Of a DNA stretch of 64,000 bases, positions 10,623 through 20,877 are shown one piece after another. Under the pieces are notes generated by a model. That model saw only the letters and a list, made by a program, of their open reading frames with translations. It did no database searches and had not been told where the DNA came from. Position numbers and translations under genes: made by a program. This stretch comes from Acidimicrobiaceae bacterium. Lineage in GTDB: Bacteria > Actinomycetota > Acidimicrobiia > Acidimicrobiales > Aldehydirespiratoraceae. Numbering within the stretch: position 1 is the first letter of the stretch; the number at the start of each line of letters is the position of its first letter. The stretch lies in NCBI GenBank assembly GCA_009845995.1, contig VXYK01000035.1:1-64000 (forward strand), given 5' to 3'.

Positions 10623-11732
10623 ATGAACAAGAACAGTAAATTGCTGCGTTTGCTCGCGGTGATATTTACCATCGTCCTCGTAGCTGCTGCCTGTGGTGAC
10701 GACGACGGCGACGAAGAGACAGAGCCCGCTGAGACCACTCCGACGGAGACTGCCGCCCCGGCCGAGGACGACACGGCCGAAGACGAAGGCGGAAGACTCG
10801 CAGCGGTCATTGCGCGCGGCTCTCTGAACTGCGGCGTCAACCAAACGCTTCCAGGATTCGGCAATGTTGACGCCAACGGCAACAACGTCGGGTTCGACAT
10901 CGACTTCTGTCGGGTGGTCGCCGCGGCCGTTCTCGGCAACGCCGACGCTGTGAACTACACGCCGCTGGACGCCGCACAGCGTTTCCCGACGCTGCAGTCC
11001 GGCGAGATCGACCTGCTTGTGCGCAACACCACCTGGACCGCCAGCCGTGACGGTAACGAGCAGGCCAATTTCATGTTCACCACCTTCTTCGACGGTCAGG
11101 GCTTCATGGTCCACGGTGACAGTGAGATCAACTCGATCTCCGACATGAGCGGTGCCAGCATCTGCGTGCTTCAGGGCACCACGACGCTGCTGAACCTCAA
11201 CTCGGTGTTCGGTGACATGGGTATCGGCTTCACACCCGTGGAGTTCCAGTCCAACGATGAGCTGCAACCCGCCTTCACCTCCGGGCAGTGCGAAGTCTGG
11301 ACGACCGACGCTTCGGGCTTGGCGGCCTTCTCCTCCACGCTCGACATACCCACGCGGGTACTCGGAGACATCATCTCCAAGGAGCCACTCGGACCCGTCG
11401 TTCCCGACGGTGATACGGAGTGGGCCCAGGTTGTGAACTGGGCGACCATGGCGACGGTCCAGGCCGAGGAGTATGGCATCACTTCAAGCAACATCGGCAG
11501 TTTCGACGACACCGACAACTCCAACATCCGCCGTTTCCTCGGGCTCCCCATCGAGGGGGAGATCGCTGAGGTCGGACTCGGCCTTCCCGCCGACTTTGCT
11601 TCGAACATCATCAGCCAGGTGGGCAACTATGGCGAGATCTACGAGCGTCACCTCGCTCCGCTCGGTCTTGAGCGCGGCGTCAACGCGCTGTGGACCGACG
11701 GCGGCCTGATGTACGTTCCGCCCTTCCGGTAG
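10623..11732 (+). CDS. General L-amino-acid ABC transporter substrate-binding protein (AapJ-like)
   Basis: Lipoprotein signal ...VLVAAACGDDD; RGSLNCGVNQTLPGFGNVDANGNNVGFDIDFCRVVAAAVLG. Confidence 0.92.
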   Translation: MNKNSKLLRLLAVIFTIVLVAAACGDDDGDEETEPAETTPTETAAPAEDDTAEDEGGRLAAVIARGSLNCGVNQTLPGFGNVDANGNNVGFDIDFCRVVAAAVLGNADAVNYTPLDAAQRFPTLQSGEIDLLVRNTTWTASRDGNEQANFMFTTFFDGQGFMVHGDSEINSISDMSGASICVLQGTTTLLNLNSVFGDMGIGFTPVEFQSNDELQPAFTSGQCEVWTTDASGLAAFSSTLDIPTRVLGDIISKEPLGPVVPDGDTEWAQVVNWATMATVQAEEYGITSSNIGSFDDTDNSNIRRFLGLPIEGEIAEVGLGLPADFASNIISQVGNYGEIYERHLAPLGLERGVNALWTDGGLMYVPPFR

Positions 11733-11975
11733 TACAACTCAGCCCAAGCCACTGCGCTTGAGCTGATTCGACGAGACGATCCCGTCGACCTTCGAGCAGT
11801 CTCAAGGGTCGCCGGGATCGTCTTGCGCGTCCGGGGCGATTCGGAACAGAATAACAGAACCAGAGAATCGCGAAATACTCCGCGGGCCTGCCAACGTGCG
11901 TTACTGTTCGCTTGAAAGCGACTTTATGTTGGATAGGCATATCCCAGACGTGCAGAAAGGGGGCAAGGGTCAAGG

Positions 11976-13247
11976 ATGCTCGGCAGGCTGTTGTTGTTGG
12001 TGATCGGCTTAGTGGTGATAGCAGCCGTCTTTCTGGTCGTTCGCTTCGTCGTGGACAAGATCACGCGCCGGGACACCTCTGACCGACCTCCTCCGTGGCG
12101 CGACCAGAATGTGCTGTCGCTGGCGGCTCAGGTTGTCGCCCTCGGTCTCATCGTCACGGTCGGCGCCTGGCTCTGGAGCAATTTCAGGGACCGCACCGAC
12201 GCCATCGGTCTCGAACTCACCTTCGGTTTCTTGGACCAGCCGTCGGGGATATCCATCGCCGACAACCCGGTCAGTTCGAATGCAGGCATCCGCGACGCGA
12301 TTCAGCAGGGAGTCAAGAACACCTTCCTGATCATCCTGTTGGGGATTCCGCTCTCCGTGCTGTTCGGAACGCTCATCGGCGTCGCTCGACTGTCGTCCAA
12401 CTGGCTGCTGCAGAAGCTGGCAACGGCATACGTAGAGTTCTTCCGGAACATCCCGCCTCTGCTGGTGATCGTGTTCCTGTGGGGCGCAGTCTTCCTCAAC
12501 TTCCCTGCCGGATCGGGTCGGACCGCTGAAGCTGCGTGGCGTCCCTTCGGTGGGTGGTTCATCTTCAGCAACAACCGGTTCGCCTTCCCCTCAATCATCG
12601 GTCTCGACAACTTCGGCCTCTACCGGCTGCTGATTCTGGCCAGCGTCGTGACGGCCGTCGGAGTGTGGGTGTGGAGGACTCGGGTGTTCAACAACACCGG
12701 CGCGTCGCCCCGTAGGGTGATGTGGTCGCTGACGACCTTGGTCGTGCTGGGTTTGGCGTTCTTCTTTGCTCTGGGAGGTCCTTTCGAGTTCTCCAAGACC
12801 ACCGTCGAGGACCGGATCTGGTCGGGCGGTTTCCGGATGCAGATGCCCTATGCCGCTGTGATGCTCGCGCTCGTCATCTACACGGCCTCTCATATTGCCG
12901 AGATTGTGCGGGGCAGCATACTGGCGGTGCACAAGGGGCAGGTCGAGGCCTCCCATGCCTTGGCACTCAACGGTCTGCAGCGTTATCGGTTCGTGATACT
13001 GCCCCAGGCCTTCAGGATTGCCTTCCCGCCTTTGATCAATCACTTTCTGAACTACACGAAGAACTCCTCGTTGGCGGTGGCTATCGGTTTCCAAGAGACA
13101 ACTTCGATCATCAACAACTTGTTCGGGAACTCTCAACCGGCACCGCAGTTGTTGCTGATCCTCATGCTCATCTACCTGACGTTCTCTTTGATCCTCTCCG
13201 CCATCGGCAATCTGATCAACGGCCGTCTTCAGATGAAGGGGGCCTGA
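11976..13247 (+). CDS. Amino-acid ABC transporter permease (AapQ-like)
   Basis: HisM-type permease; EIVRGSILAVHKGQVEASHALALNGLQRYRFVILPQAFRIAFPPL. Confidence 0.92.
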   Translation: MLGRLLLLVIGLVVIAAVFLVVRFVVDKITRRDTSDRPPPWRDQNVLSLAAQVVALGLIVTVGAWLWSNFRDRTDAIGLELTFGFLDQPSGISIADNPVSSNAGIRDAIQQGVKNTFLIILLGIPLSVLFGTLIGVARLSSNWLLQKLATAYVEFFRNIPPLLVIVFLWGAVFLNFPAGSGRTAEAAWRPFGGWFIFSNNRFAFPSIIGLDNFGLYRLLILASVVTAVGVWVWRTRVFNNTGASPRRVMWSLTTLVVLGLAFFFALGGPFEFSKTTVEDRIWSGGFRMQMPYAAVMLALVIYTASHIAEIVRGSILAVHKGQVEASHALALNGLQRYRFVILPQAFRIAFPPLINHFLNYTKNSSLAVAIGFQETTSIINNLFGNSQPAPQLLLILMLIYLTFSLILSAIGNLINGRLQMKGA

Positions 13248-14752
13248 TGGAGATAGGGCATCATCCGGGCATTCCTTACCACGAGGCGCCGAGCGATCTG
13301 CCTCCGGACCACCGGCTGTCGCCAGGTGAGTGGGTTAGGCAGAACCTGTTCAACAACTGGTACAACTCGTTGATATCGGTGGTCATGGGTCTCGGTCTGG
13401 CGTTCGCTCTTGTTCAAACCCTGGACTGGGCGCTCACTTCGGATTTCTTGATCATCCGGCGCAACCTAGCTCTGTTCATGGTCGGGCAATTCCCCCGCGA
13501 CGAACTCTGGCGGGTCTGGGCCTCGCTGTATCTGCTGGTCGGGGCGTCGGGGTTCGGTTCGGGGGTCCTGTTTCGATCCGAACAGGCCGATGCGGAAGAG
13601 AAGGGTCTCCCGGTCGAGACCCATTCTTGGTCCGAAATGCTGCGACGCTTCTGGGCGATAGTGGCAATCTCGATCTTCTTTGTTTCCTTCGCCCGAACCC
13701 TTTTGCCCTATCTCGGTCTGGTGGTCGGGTTCGGACTGTTCGTCGTGGGGCGCGAACTGGGTCGCAGGCTCAGTCCGGCGCTGCGGACGCGCGGCCTGTT
13801 CCTGTCCGGGCTGGCCGGTTTGGCGTCGCTGTTGGTCCTGGCGGGAACAGGAGGTTTGGGGGCGTTGGCCGTGGGCGGGCTGCTCGGGGTGTGGACGCTC
13901 TCTGAAGTCAGGAACTATGCCGAACAACACGGCGTCGGGTCGGGTCAACCCGTTCCTGTTTCGCGACGGGTGTGGCGTTGGCACATCCGCTATCCGTTCA
14001 AACGGCGAGTCGGGGCCCGGCTGGCGTCGTGGGTTGCCGGGGTGGTCGTCGGAGTCATTGCCTGGTTCGTGTTGCGAACCGTCGACTTGAGCGGTTTCGG
14101 TTGGGACGACTGGGGAGGGCTGCATCTGACGCTCTTCGTCACAGTGGTTGGCATCAGCGCCGGATTCCCGGTCGGCGTTCTCTTGGCCCTGGGTCGCCAG
14201 TCGAAACTGCAGGTCGTCAAGGGCATATGCGTGGTCTTCATCGAGTTCTCGCGCGGAGTTCCGCTGATCTCGCTGCTGTTGTTCTCGTCGTTCATGCTCC
14301 CCCTGCTGTTTCCGATCACCTTCGGCATTCCGGGTCCGTTGACACGGGCCATGATCGTGGTCACCGCGTTCTCAGCGGCGTACATCGCCGAGATTGTGCG
14401 CGGAGGCCTCCAAGCCGTGCCCCGAGGCCAGATAGAAGCCGCCCAGGCGGGCGGGATGTCCGTCGCGAGGATCCAACGTTTGATCGTTCTGCCCCAGGCG
14501 CTGCGAGCGGTGATTCCTGCTCTGGTCGGCCAGTTCATTTCGTTGCTTAAGGACACTTCGCTGTTGTCCATCATCGGTCTGCTGGAGTTCCTGCAGACTT
14601 CTGACGTGGCCAATGCACAGACAGAGTTCCTGGGGCAGGGCCTGGTGGCCGTGACCTATCCGTTCGTTGCCCTCGGGTATTGGGCTTTTGCTTACACCAT
14701 GTCCAAGGAGAGTCGTAGAGTCGAAGAGAGATTAGGAGTAGGAGTGAGATGA
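13247..14752 (+). CDS. Amino-acid ABC transporter permease (AapM-like)
   Basis: [49 protein letters not shown]; start ATG 13247 overlaps upstream TGA; upstream part of the ORF-track entry (12722) is out-of-frame overlap. Confidence 0.92.
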   Translation: MEIGHHPGIPYHEAPSDLPPDHRLSPGEWVRQNLFNNWYNSLISVVMGLGLAFALVQTLDWALTSDFLIIRRNLALFMVGQFPRDELWRVWASLYLLVGASGFGSGVLFRSEQADAEEKGLPVETHSWSEMLRRFWAIVAISIFFVSFARTLLPYLGLVVGFGLFVVGRELGRRLSPALRTRGLFLSGLAGLASLLVLAGTGGLGALAVGGLLGVWTLSEVRNYAEQHGVGSGQPVPVSRRVWRWHIRYPFKRRVGARLASWVAGVVVGVIAWFVLRTVDLSGFGWDDWGGLHLTLFVTVVGISAGFPVGVLLALGRQSKLQVVKGICVVFIEFSRGVPLISLLLFSSFMLPLLFPITFGIPGPLTRAMIVVTAFSAAYIAEIVRGGLQAVPRGQIEAAQAGGMSVARIQRLIVLPQALRAVIPALVGQFISLLKDTSLLSIIGLLEFLQTSDVANAQTEFLGQGLVAVTYPFVALGYWAFAYTMSKESRRVEERLGVGVR

Positions 14753-15528
14753 GCGACACAGTCGTCAACGCAGACGCAACCGAGATCCTCGGGAAAGGGG
14801 ACACGATCATCAGCTTGCGGGGGGTCGACAAGTTCTTTGGCGACTTTCAAGCGCTGAGCAACATCAACATGTCGGTGGGGGAGCAGGAGGTGGTGGTGGT
14901 CATCGGGCCCTCGGGTTCTGGCAAGTCCACGCTGATCCGCTGCATCAACCGCCTCGAGCGGCACGACCGTGGTTCGATTGTGGTGGATGGAGTCGAGCTG
15001 TCCGACGACATTCGGGCGATTCAGGGGATCCGCCGCGAAACGGGCATGGTGTTCCAGAGCTTCAACCTGTTTCCCCACCTGTCGGTGATGGACAACATCA
15101 CTTTGGCACCCCGCAACGTCCGCAATATGCCCAAGGCTGAAGCTGAGGCGACAGCTATGGAGCTCCTTGAGCGTGTGAAGATTCCCGATCAGGTGCGGAA
15201 GTACCCCGGCCAGTTGTCCGGTGGCCAACAACAACGAGTCGCCATCGCGCGTTCCTTGGCTATGAAACCGAAGGTGATGCTATTCGACGAACCCACCTCC
15301 GCGCTTGATCCCGAGATGATCAAAGAGGTGCTTGACACCATGAAGGACCTCGCGACCGAGGGAATGACCATGATCTGCGTGACCCACGAGATGGGTTTCG
15401 CCCGAGAGGTCGCTGATCGTGTGGTGTTCATGGCGGACGGCGAAATCGTCGAGGTGGGTCCACCGGAGCACTTCTTCACGAACCCGACCGAAGAACGCAC
15501 GAAGCTGTTCCTCAGCCAGATTCTCTAA
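14749..15528 (+). CDS. Amino-acid ABC transporter ATP-binding protein (AapP-like)
   Basis: Walker [45 protein letters not shown]. Confidence 0.95.
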   Translation: MSDTVVNADATEILGKGDTIISLRGVDKFFGDFQALSNINMSVGEQEVVVVIGPSGSGKSTLIRCINRLERHDRGSIVVDGVELSDDIRAIQGIRRETGMVFQSFNLFPHLSVMDNITLAPRNVRNMPKAEAEATAMELLERVKIPDQVRKYPGQLSGGQQQRVAIARSLAMKPKVMLFDEPTSALDPEMIKEVLDTMKDLATEGMTMICVTHEMGFAREVADRVVFMADGEIVEVGPPEHFFTNPTEERTKLFLSQIL

Positions 15529-15552
15529 AACTCCCGTAGCCTTTGGTTTCCC

Positions 15553-15626
15553 GGGCGCGTAGCTCAGTTGGCTAGAGCGCTTCCCTTACAAGGAAGAAGT
15601 CGGGGGTTCAAGTCCCTCCGCGCCCA
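15553..15626 (+). tRNA. tRNA-Val (TAC)
   Basis: GGGCGCG/CGCGCCC acceptor, anticodon loop CTTACAA on CTTCC/GGAAG stem, T-arm GGGTTCAAGTCCC. Confidence 0.94.
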
Positions 15627-15724
15627 CGTGGTCGAGTGACTTACCGGGTGCTTACTTTGGAGCGCGAGGCTGATGATCGCGCGCGACAGCGTTCGACAGA
15701 GTGTGACGTAGAACGGAGAGAGGC

Positions 15725-16522
15725 TTGAGACTCCAATTCATGGCAGCAGCAGCGCTTGCCACAGTGCTGATGGCCGCGTCCTGCGGGGGCGATCAAGGCA
15801 GCTCGAGCAGGGGAGTCGCCACATTGGTTGGAGTGGAGCCTCTGGAAACAGACACACTCATAACCGCCGCGCCGACACCCGACGCCACGATCTCGGATTC
15901 TGAGGCGGGGGCCGTCCCGGCGGCAACCGCTGACCAAAGCAGCGAACCTGAAATCCGTACCGTCGGCGAAGAATTTTCTCAAGGGGCCGCGGCTGAGGAG
16001 GCCGCGGCACCAGCGGTTGACCCTGAACCTGCAGAAACCGAGGCTGAGGCCGCTGAGACAGATCCCGAGCAGGCGTTGTTGAACTTCGCCCAGTGCATGA
16101 GGGAGAACGGACTGCCGGACTTCGTCGATCCGACTGTGGACGCCACCGGCACCGTGCAATGGAGTCAAATGTTCGCAGAGTCCGGTATCGACCCGGCCTC
16201 AGACGACTTTCAGCAGGGATTAGACGTCTGCCGCCACCACTTTGAGGGTCTCGCCTTCGGGGGAGACGGAGGCGGTTTCAACGTAACCGAGGTGCAGGAC
16301 ACTCTGCTTGGGTTTGCTCAGTGCCTGCGAGCGGAGGGAATCCAGGTGGACGATCCAGTGCTGGCCAGGCTTGTCACCGGCGACGGCGACAGTCCCGGCG
16401 AGCGGTTGTTCGGCCCAGCGTTCGACCCGACCAATCCAGATGTGCAAGCGGCCATCGGAGTCTGCCAGGGCGAACTCGGCGGTCTCGGAGGCGGCGGCGC
16501 GCAAGCAGGAGGAAACCAGTAA
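15725..16522 (+). CDS. Putative secreted lipoprotein, Cys-containing repeated module
   Basis: Lipobox AASCGGD; two related segments LNFAQCMRENGLPDFVDP and LGFAQCLRAEGIQVDDP. Confidence 0.65.
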   Translation: MRLQFMAAAALATVLMAASCGGDQGSSSRGVATLVGVEPLETDTLITAAPTPDATISDSEAGAVPAATADQSSEPEIRTVGEEFSQGAAAEEAAAPAVDPEPAETEAEAAETDPEQALLNFAQCMRENGLPDFVDPTVDATGTVQWSQMFAESGIDPASDDFQQGLDVCRHHFEGLAFGGDGGGFNVTEVQDTLLGFAQCLRAEGIQVDDPVLARLVTGDGDSPGERLFGPAFDPTNPDVQAAIGVCQGELGGLGGGGAQAGGNQ

Positions 16523-18771
16523 TGCCCGCAATGAACGAGTCAACTGCACCGCCAACCTCGCCAGCAAAAAGGCAAAAGCGCCGTTGGTTGGGCTTGATCG
16601 CGATCCTGATCGTGCTACTGGTCGCCGGAGGTGTGGTGGTCTGGATTGTCGACGATCAGAACGAGCGCACAGACGATCCCGCCGCATTGGCTCTGAACAC
16701 AGACATGATCGAGGTGCGCGACCTTTCTGAGACGACCACCATCTCGGGCACACTGGCTTACGACGACGCCCGTGTCGTGGTAGCCCCCAGCAGTGGTGTC
16801 GTGGTGGAGATCCCCGAGGAGGGAACACTGCTGGAGCGCGGCGCCCGGTTGTTTGCGATCGACTCGATGGTCACCGATTCACAAGTGACGCAGGCCGAAC
16901 AGCGGATTGCATCGGGCGAAGCATCGGTGGCCAGCGCAGAGATCGCGCTCGACGATCTTGAGTCTGGAGCTGGACCCGCCGATCTGGCCTCCGCGGAAGC
17001 ATCAGTCGCCCAAGCCCGTTTGCTGCTCGACAACTTGACCGCTGAGCCCACCGAAGCTGAGTTGGGTGCGGCTCAGGCTGCAGTTGCCCGTGCTCAAGAG
17101 GCCTACGATGACCTGCTTGCTCCGCCCACCGAGGCTGAGTTGGGTGCGGCTCAGGCTGCTGTCGCCCGCTCCCAGGAGACGTACGATGATCTGATTGCCG
17201 ATCTGGATCCGACCGCCGTCGCCGAGGCCACCGCGGCTATCCAGCAGGCAGAACAGCGCGTCGGCTCAACGCTAGTGGCGCGGGATCTGTCCTTGGTTTC
17301 CCTGGAGATCACCTGGGCCGAATACTGCGACTGGACCGACAGGGCGATCACGTCGGTGTGTGGTGGTACAGCTCTTAGCCGTTTGCCTCTGAACGAGGGG
17401 CAAACGGCGGCCCTGATCGACGATATCGCCGATGCTCGGGCCGAAGCCGAACAGTATGGCTCACCATCGACCGAAGAAGACTGGGCGGATCTGTCGGAGC
17501 GACTTCTCAATGACAACTTGACCTATGTCGCCGATGTGGCAGCCCACGAATCGGCACTGGTCAGCTTGGACACCGCCAGAGACTCGTTGGCTGATTTGGT
17601 GGCTGGTCCGTCGTCTGCGGATATCGAGAGCGCGCTGGCCAGCTTGGACACCGCCAGAGACTCGTTGGCTGATTTGGTGGCTGGTCCGTCGTCTGCAGAT
17701 ATCGAGAGCGCACTGAACAGCCTGCAATCAGCGCAGGAACGGTTGCAGGATCTGCAAGACGGCCCGGATGCCTTGGAGGTCGAGCAGGCTCGCTCCAACC
17801 TGCAGTCCGCTGAAACCAGGCTGAGTGATCTCCTCGCCGACCCGGACAACGTCGAGTTGCTGCGGGCCCGTTCCAATCTGTTGTCAGCAGAACTCACCCT
17901 GGAGTCCGCAAAGGACGACTACGACGATTTGCTTGCCGGTGCCGACACTGCGTTCTTGTTCTATGGCGAGGGAGCCGCATGGCGTTCCATGTCGATCGAC
18001 ACCACGCCCGGACCGGACATCAGGTGGCTGGAGACCAACTTGGTCGCCCTCGGCTACGGGGATCTGGGGGACATCGAGGTGGATGAGGTGTTCGACGCGG
18101 CGACCGCCGAGGCAGTTGCCACCTGGCAAAGTGATGTTGGCGTGATGGCCACCGGCGAGGTCCCGCTGGGACAGGTGGTATTCATTGCAGGGCCAGCCCC
18201 GGTGAGCGCCCTGGAAGTCTCGCGAGGCGATTCGGTGAATGAGGGCGCGGTTCTCTACGAGTTGACTGCGGTGGAACTGGTGTCGAGCACCGTTGGGCCT
18301 GACGGGGTTCAAGACCAGACGGTCACCGCACAACGCGTCACCGCTCGTCTTGATCTTGTCGACCAGGACCTGCTCGCGCTCGGCAGTTCCGTGGTGATCA
18401 AGCTTCCCGACGACACTGAGGTGGACGGTGAAGTCGTTGAGTTGGGCGCTGTTCCGGTGATCGTTCCCGAGACTGGCCAGAGCGACGAATCGTCATATCT
18501 GGACGTGGTGGTTGCCCCGTTGGAGTCGGTGGACCCGAATTGGACGGGAGCCACCGTTCAAATTCGATTCGCGACTGAGGTTGCCCAGGGTGTGCTGAGC
18601 GTTCCAGTGAGCGCCTTGCTTGCTCTGCAGGAGGGGGGCTACGCAGTTGAGATAGTTCTACCTGACGGAAGTGTCCGCTTGGTCGGGGTCAGTACTGGTC
18701 TCTTCGCCGATGGATTCGTGGAGGTCGCCGGCAACGGATTGGCGCCAGATCTGGAGGTTGTGATCCCGTGA
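16522..18771 (+). CDS. HlyD/RND-type efflux periplasmic adaptor with peptidoglycan-binding-like domain
   Basis: N-term TM helix, barrel-sandwich and long coiled-coil repeats, PG-binding IRWLETNLVALGYGDLG..FDAATAEAVATWQ; followed by ABC genes. Confidence 0.82.
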   Translation: MPAMNESTAPPTSPAKRQKRRWLGLIAILIVLLVAGGVVVWIVDDQNERTDDPAALALNTDMIEVRDLSETTTISGTLAYDDARVVVAPSSGVVVEIPEEGTLLERGARLFAIDSMVTDSQVTQAEQRIASGEASVASAEIALDDLESGAGPADLASAEASVAQARLLLDNLTAEPTEAELGAAQAAVARAQEAYDDLLAPPTEAELGAAQAAVARSQETYDDLIADLDPTAVAEATAAIQQAEQRVGSTLVARDLSLVSLEITWAEYCDWTDRAITSVCGGTALSRLPLNEGQTAALIDDIADARAEAEQYGSPSTEEDWADLSERLLNDNLTYVADVAAHESALVSLDTARDSLADLVAGPSSADIESALASLDTARDSLADLVAGPSSADIESALNSLQSAQERLQDLQDGPDALEVEQARSNLQSAETRLSDLLADPDNVELLRARSNLLSAELTLESAKDDYDDLLAGADTAFLFYGEGAAWRSMSIDTTPGPDIRWLETNLVALGYGDLGDIEVDEVFDAATAEAVATWQSDVGVMATGEVPLGQVVFIAGPAPVSALEVSRGDSVNEGAVLYELTAVELVSSTVGPDGVQDQTVTAQRVTARLDLVDQDLLALGSSVVIKLPDDTEVDGEVVELGAVPVIVPETGQSDESSYLDVVVAPLESVDPNWTGATVQIRFATEVAQGVLSVPVSALLALQEGGYAVEIVLPDGSVRLVGVSTGLFADGFVEVAGNGLAPDLEVVIP
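17563..17718 (+). repeat. Tandem 78-bp near-identical coding repeat (26 aa, SLDTARDSLADLVAGPSSADIESALA) x2
   Basis: Copies 17563-17640 and 17641-17718 differ at only a few bases; a more diverged 26-aa repeat lies upstream (PTEAELGAAQAAVARAQEAYDDLLAP). Confidence 0.9.
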
Positions 18772-19472
18772 CCGTCGCTGAGGTAGCCGCCCCGGCGTTG
18801 GAACTCCAGTCGGCCACCAAGTCCTACCCAGGTACCCCGCCAGTGCTGGCGCTCGACGGGGTCAGCCTTGCCATTGAGCCTGGGGAGATGGTGGGTGTTG
18901 TAGGTCCGTCGGGATGCGGCAAGTCGACCATGCTCCACATGATGGGCACACTCGACCGGCCGAGCAGCGGCAAAGTACTGGTCGACGGGTTGGACACATC
19001 AGAGCTTTCCGAGCGGCATTTGTCTGCGATACGCGGGCGCAAGCTGGGCTTCGTGTTCCAGCGCTTCTTCTTGTTGTCGGGCACCTCGGCTCTGGAGAAT
19101 GTTGCTGGAGGGCTGCTTTATCTGGGTGTGCCCCCTCGAGAGAGACGAGAGCGGGCAGCGGCAGCTTTAGACCGGGTGGGTCTCGGAAACCGCAAATCCC
19201 ACATTCCATCGAAAATGTCTGGGGGTGAGCGGCAGCGGGTCGCTATCGCGAGGGCTTTGGTACATGACCCGTCGTTGATACTGGCCGATGAGCCGACTGG
19301 CAATCTGGATTCAAGGGCCAGCGCGTCGATCATTGAACTGTTCGAGCGGCTGCATGCCGAGGGCAGCACGATTGTCGTGGTCACTCACAACGACGAGATC
19401 GCCGCAGAACTGCCGCGAATTGTGCGTTTGCTCGACGGGCAGGTGCAGTCCGATGAGAGACAGACACGGTGA
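18768..19472 (+). CDS. MacB/LolD-type ABC transporter ATP-binding protein
   Basis: [56 protein letters not shown]. Confidence 0.93.
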   Translation: MTVAEVAAPALELQSATKSYPGTPPVLALDGVSLAIEPGEMVGVVGPSGCGKSTMLHMMGTLDRPSSGKVLVDGLDTSELSERHLSAIRGRKLGFVFQRFFLLSGTSALENVAGGLLYLGVPPRERRERAAAALDRVGLGNRKSHIPSKMSGGERQRVAIARALVHDPSLILADEPTGNLDSRASASIIELFERLHAEGSTIVVVTHNDEIAAELPRIVRLLDGQVQSDERQTR

Positions 19473-20686
19473 GCGCGGCTGACTCAGCTAACTCGGGGGT
19501 CCGACCGAGCCGGCTGCGGCCGCTCGATGTGGTGCGTGTCGGGTTTGCGGGGCTTCAATCCCGGAAGCTGCGTGCGGCCCTCTCAGCGCTCGGCATCGCC
19601 ATCGGTATCGCTTCGCTCGTGGGCGTGCTCGGACTCTCCGAATCGTCCAAGTCCGATTTGCTCGACAAGATCAATGCTTTGGGTACCAACCTCTTGCAAG
19701 TGACCGCATCGGCTGGTTTCGGCGCCGGCGACGCCACCCTCCCCGATGAGGCTGTGGCGATGATCGGACGGGTGGGGAGCGTGGAGGAGATCTCCTTCTT
19801 GTCCTCGGTCGATGCTGGCGTGTACCGCAGCGACTTCATTCCGTCGGGCCAGACAGGTGGCATCTCGGTGGTGGCAAGCGACATGGCGCTGCTCGACACT
19901 CTCAACGGCGAAGTCGCCCACGGCACTTTCCTCACCGAGGCTGCCCTTGAGTATCCCGCTGTGGTTCTGGGGTCGGTGACTGCGCAGCGGCTGGGGATCA
20001 GGGATCTCAGCCACAGGCCACGGGTGCTCATCGGCGACCGTTGGGTGGAGGTGATGGGCATCTTGGAGCCGTTTGCGCTGGCCCCCGATCTGGACCGGGC
20101 GGCCATTATCGGGCATCAGGCGTCGATCGACTATTTCGATGCTGACGGCGCGGCGACAACGGTCTATCTGCGTGTCGACGAAGGTTGGATTGACATCACC
20201 CGCGATGTGATGCCCGCCACGGCCGACCCGGCGAACCCAGAGGAGGTGGAGGTGAGCCGCCCCTCGGACTTGCTGGAGGCACAAGAGGCCGCGGAGAACC
20301 AGTTTGCGAATCTGTTCCTGGGCTTGGGTGCGGTGGCACTGTTCGTCGGCGGGATCGGTATCGCCAATGTGATGGTGATCGGTGTGCTCGAACGGCGCGG
20401 TGAGATCGGTTTGCGACGGGCGATCGGCGCTACTCGAGGGCATATCCTCAGCCAGTTTCTGACCGAGTCGTTGTTGTTGTCCGCTGCGGGAGGCGCGGCT
20501 GGGGTGCTGCTCGGTGTCGCGGTCACCGCGGGCTATTCGACGACTCAGGGATGGCGGGTGATCATCCCCGAGATCGCGGTCTGGGGCGGCCTCGGCGCGG
20601 CGTTCGCCATTGGTGCTTTGGCAGGCATCTATCCGGCCGTTCGCGCTTCTCGCCTGTCGCCTACTGAAGCCCTCCGTTACGAATAA
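19469..20686 (+). CDS. MacB-type ABC transporter permease
   Basis: FtsX/MacB fold: RKLRAALSALGIAIGIASLVGVLG...GIGIANVMVIGVLERRGEIGLRRAIGATRGHILSQFLTES. Confidence 0.92.
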   Translation: MSAADSANSGVRPSRLRPLDVVRVGFAGLQSRKLRAALSALGIAIGIASLVGVLGLSESSKSDLLDKINALGTNLLQVTASAGFGAGDATLPDEAVAMIGRVGSVEEISFLSSVDAGVYRSDFIPSGQTGGISVVASDMALLDTLNGEVAHGTFLTEAALEYPAVVLGSVTAQRLGIRDLSHRPRVLIGDRWVEVMGILEPFALAPDLDRAAIIGHQASIDYFDADGAATTVYLRVDEGWIDITRDVMPATADPANPEEVEVSRPSDLLEAQEAAENQFANLFLGLGAVALFVGGIGIANVMVIGVLERRGEIGLRRAIGATRGHILSQFLTESLLLSAAGGAAGVLLGVAVTAGYSTTQGWRVIIPEIAVWGGLGAAFAIGALAGIYPAVRASRLSPTEALRYE

Positions 20687-20700
20687 CCCCGTGGGGTCGC

Positions 20701-20877
20701 TTACGTCGCGGCTATCGGGCGGTCACCCTCAACGAGGAGCCTTCGCAGCACGCGTTCGCCCTCCCAGGGGTCGCGTACCGCGAAGTGAGCGGTACATCGT
20801 TCATCCCAGATCACTACATCTCCGTTGCGCCAGCGCCAGCGGCAAGTGACGCTCGGATTCGTGGCACGCCCAGAGTT
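20701..20877 (-). pseudogene. 3' remnant of a TauD/TfdA-type dioxygenase gene
   Basis: Minus-strand translation NSGRATNPSVTCRWRWRNGDVVIWDERCTAHFAVRDPWEGERVLRRLLVEGDRPIAAT* matches the TauD C-terminal pattern (WRxGDVVIWDxRxxxHxAV); no N-terminal part present. Confidence 0.75.

Noticed and set aside
12722-14752. ORF-track 676-aa protein starting at 12722
   Set aside because: The first 175 codons overlap the upstream permease out of frame and look like Arg/Gly-rich shadow coding; ATG 13247 overlapping the upstream TGA is the real start.
17047-17718. Possible CRISPR-like or intergenic repeat array
   Set aside because: Repeats are in frame, encode coiled-coil units with 26-aa periodicity and have no spacers.
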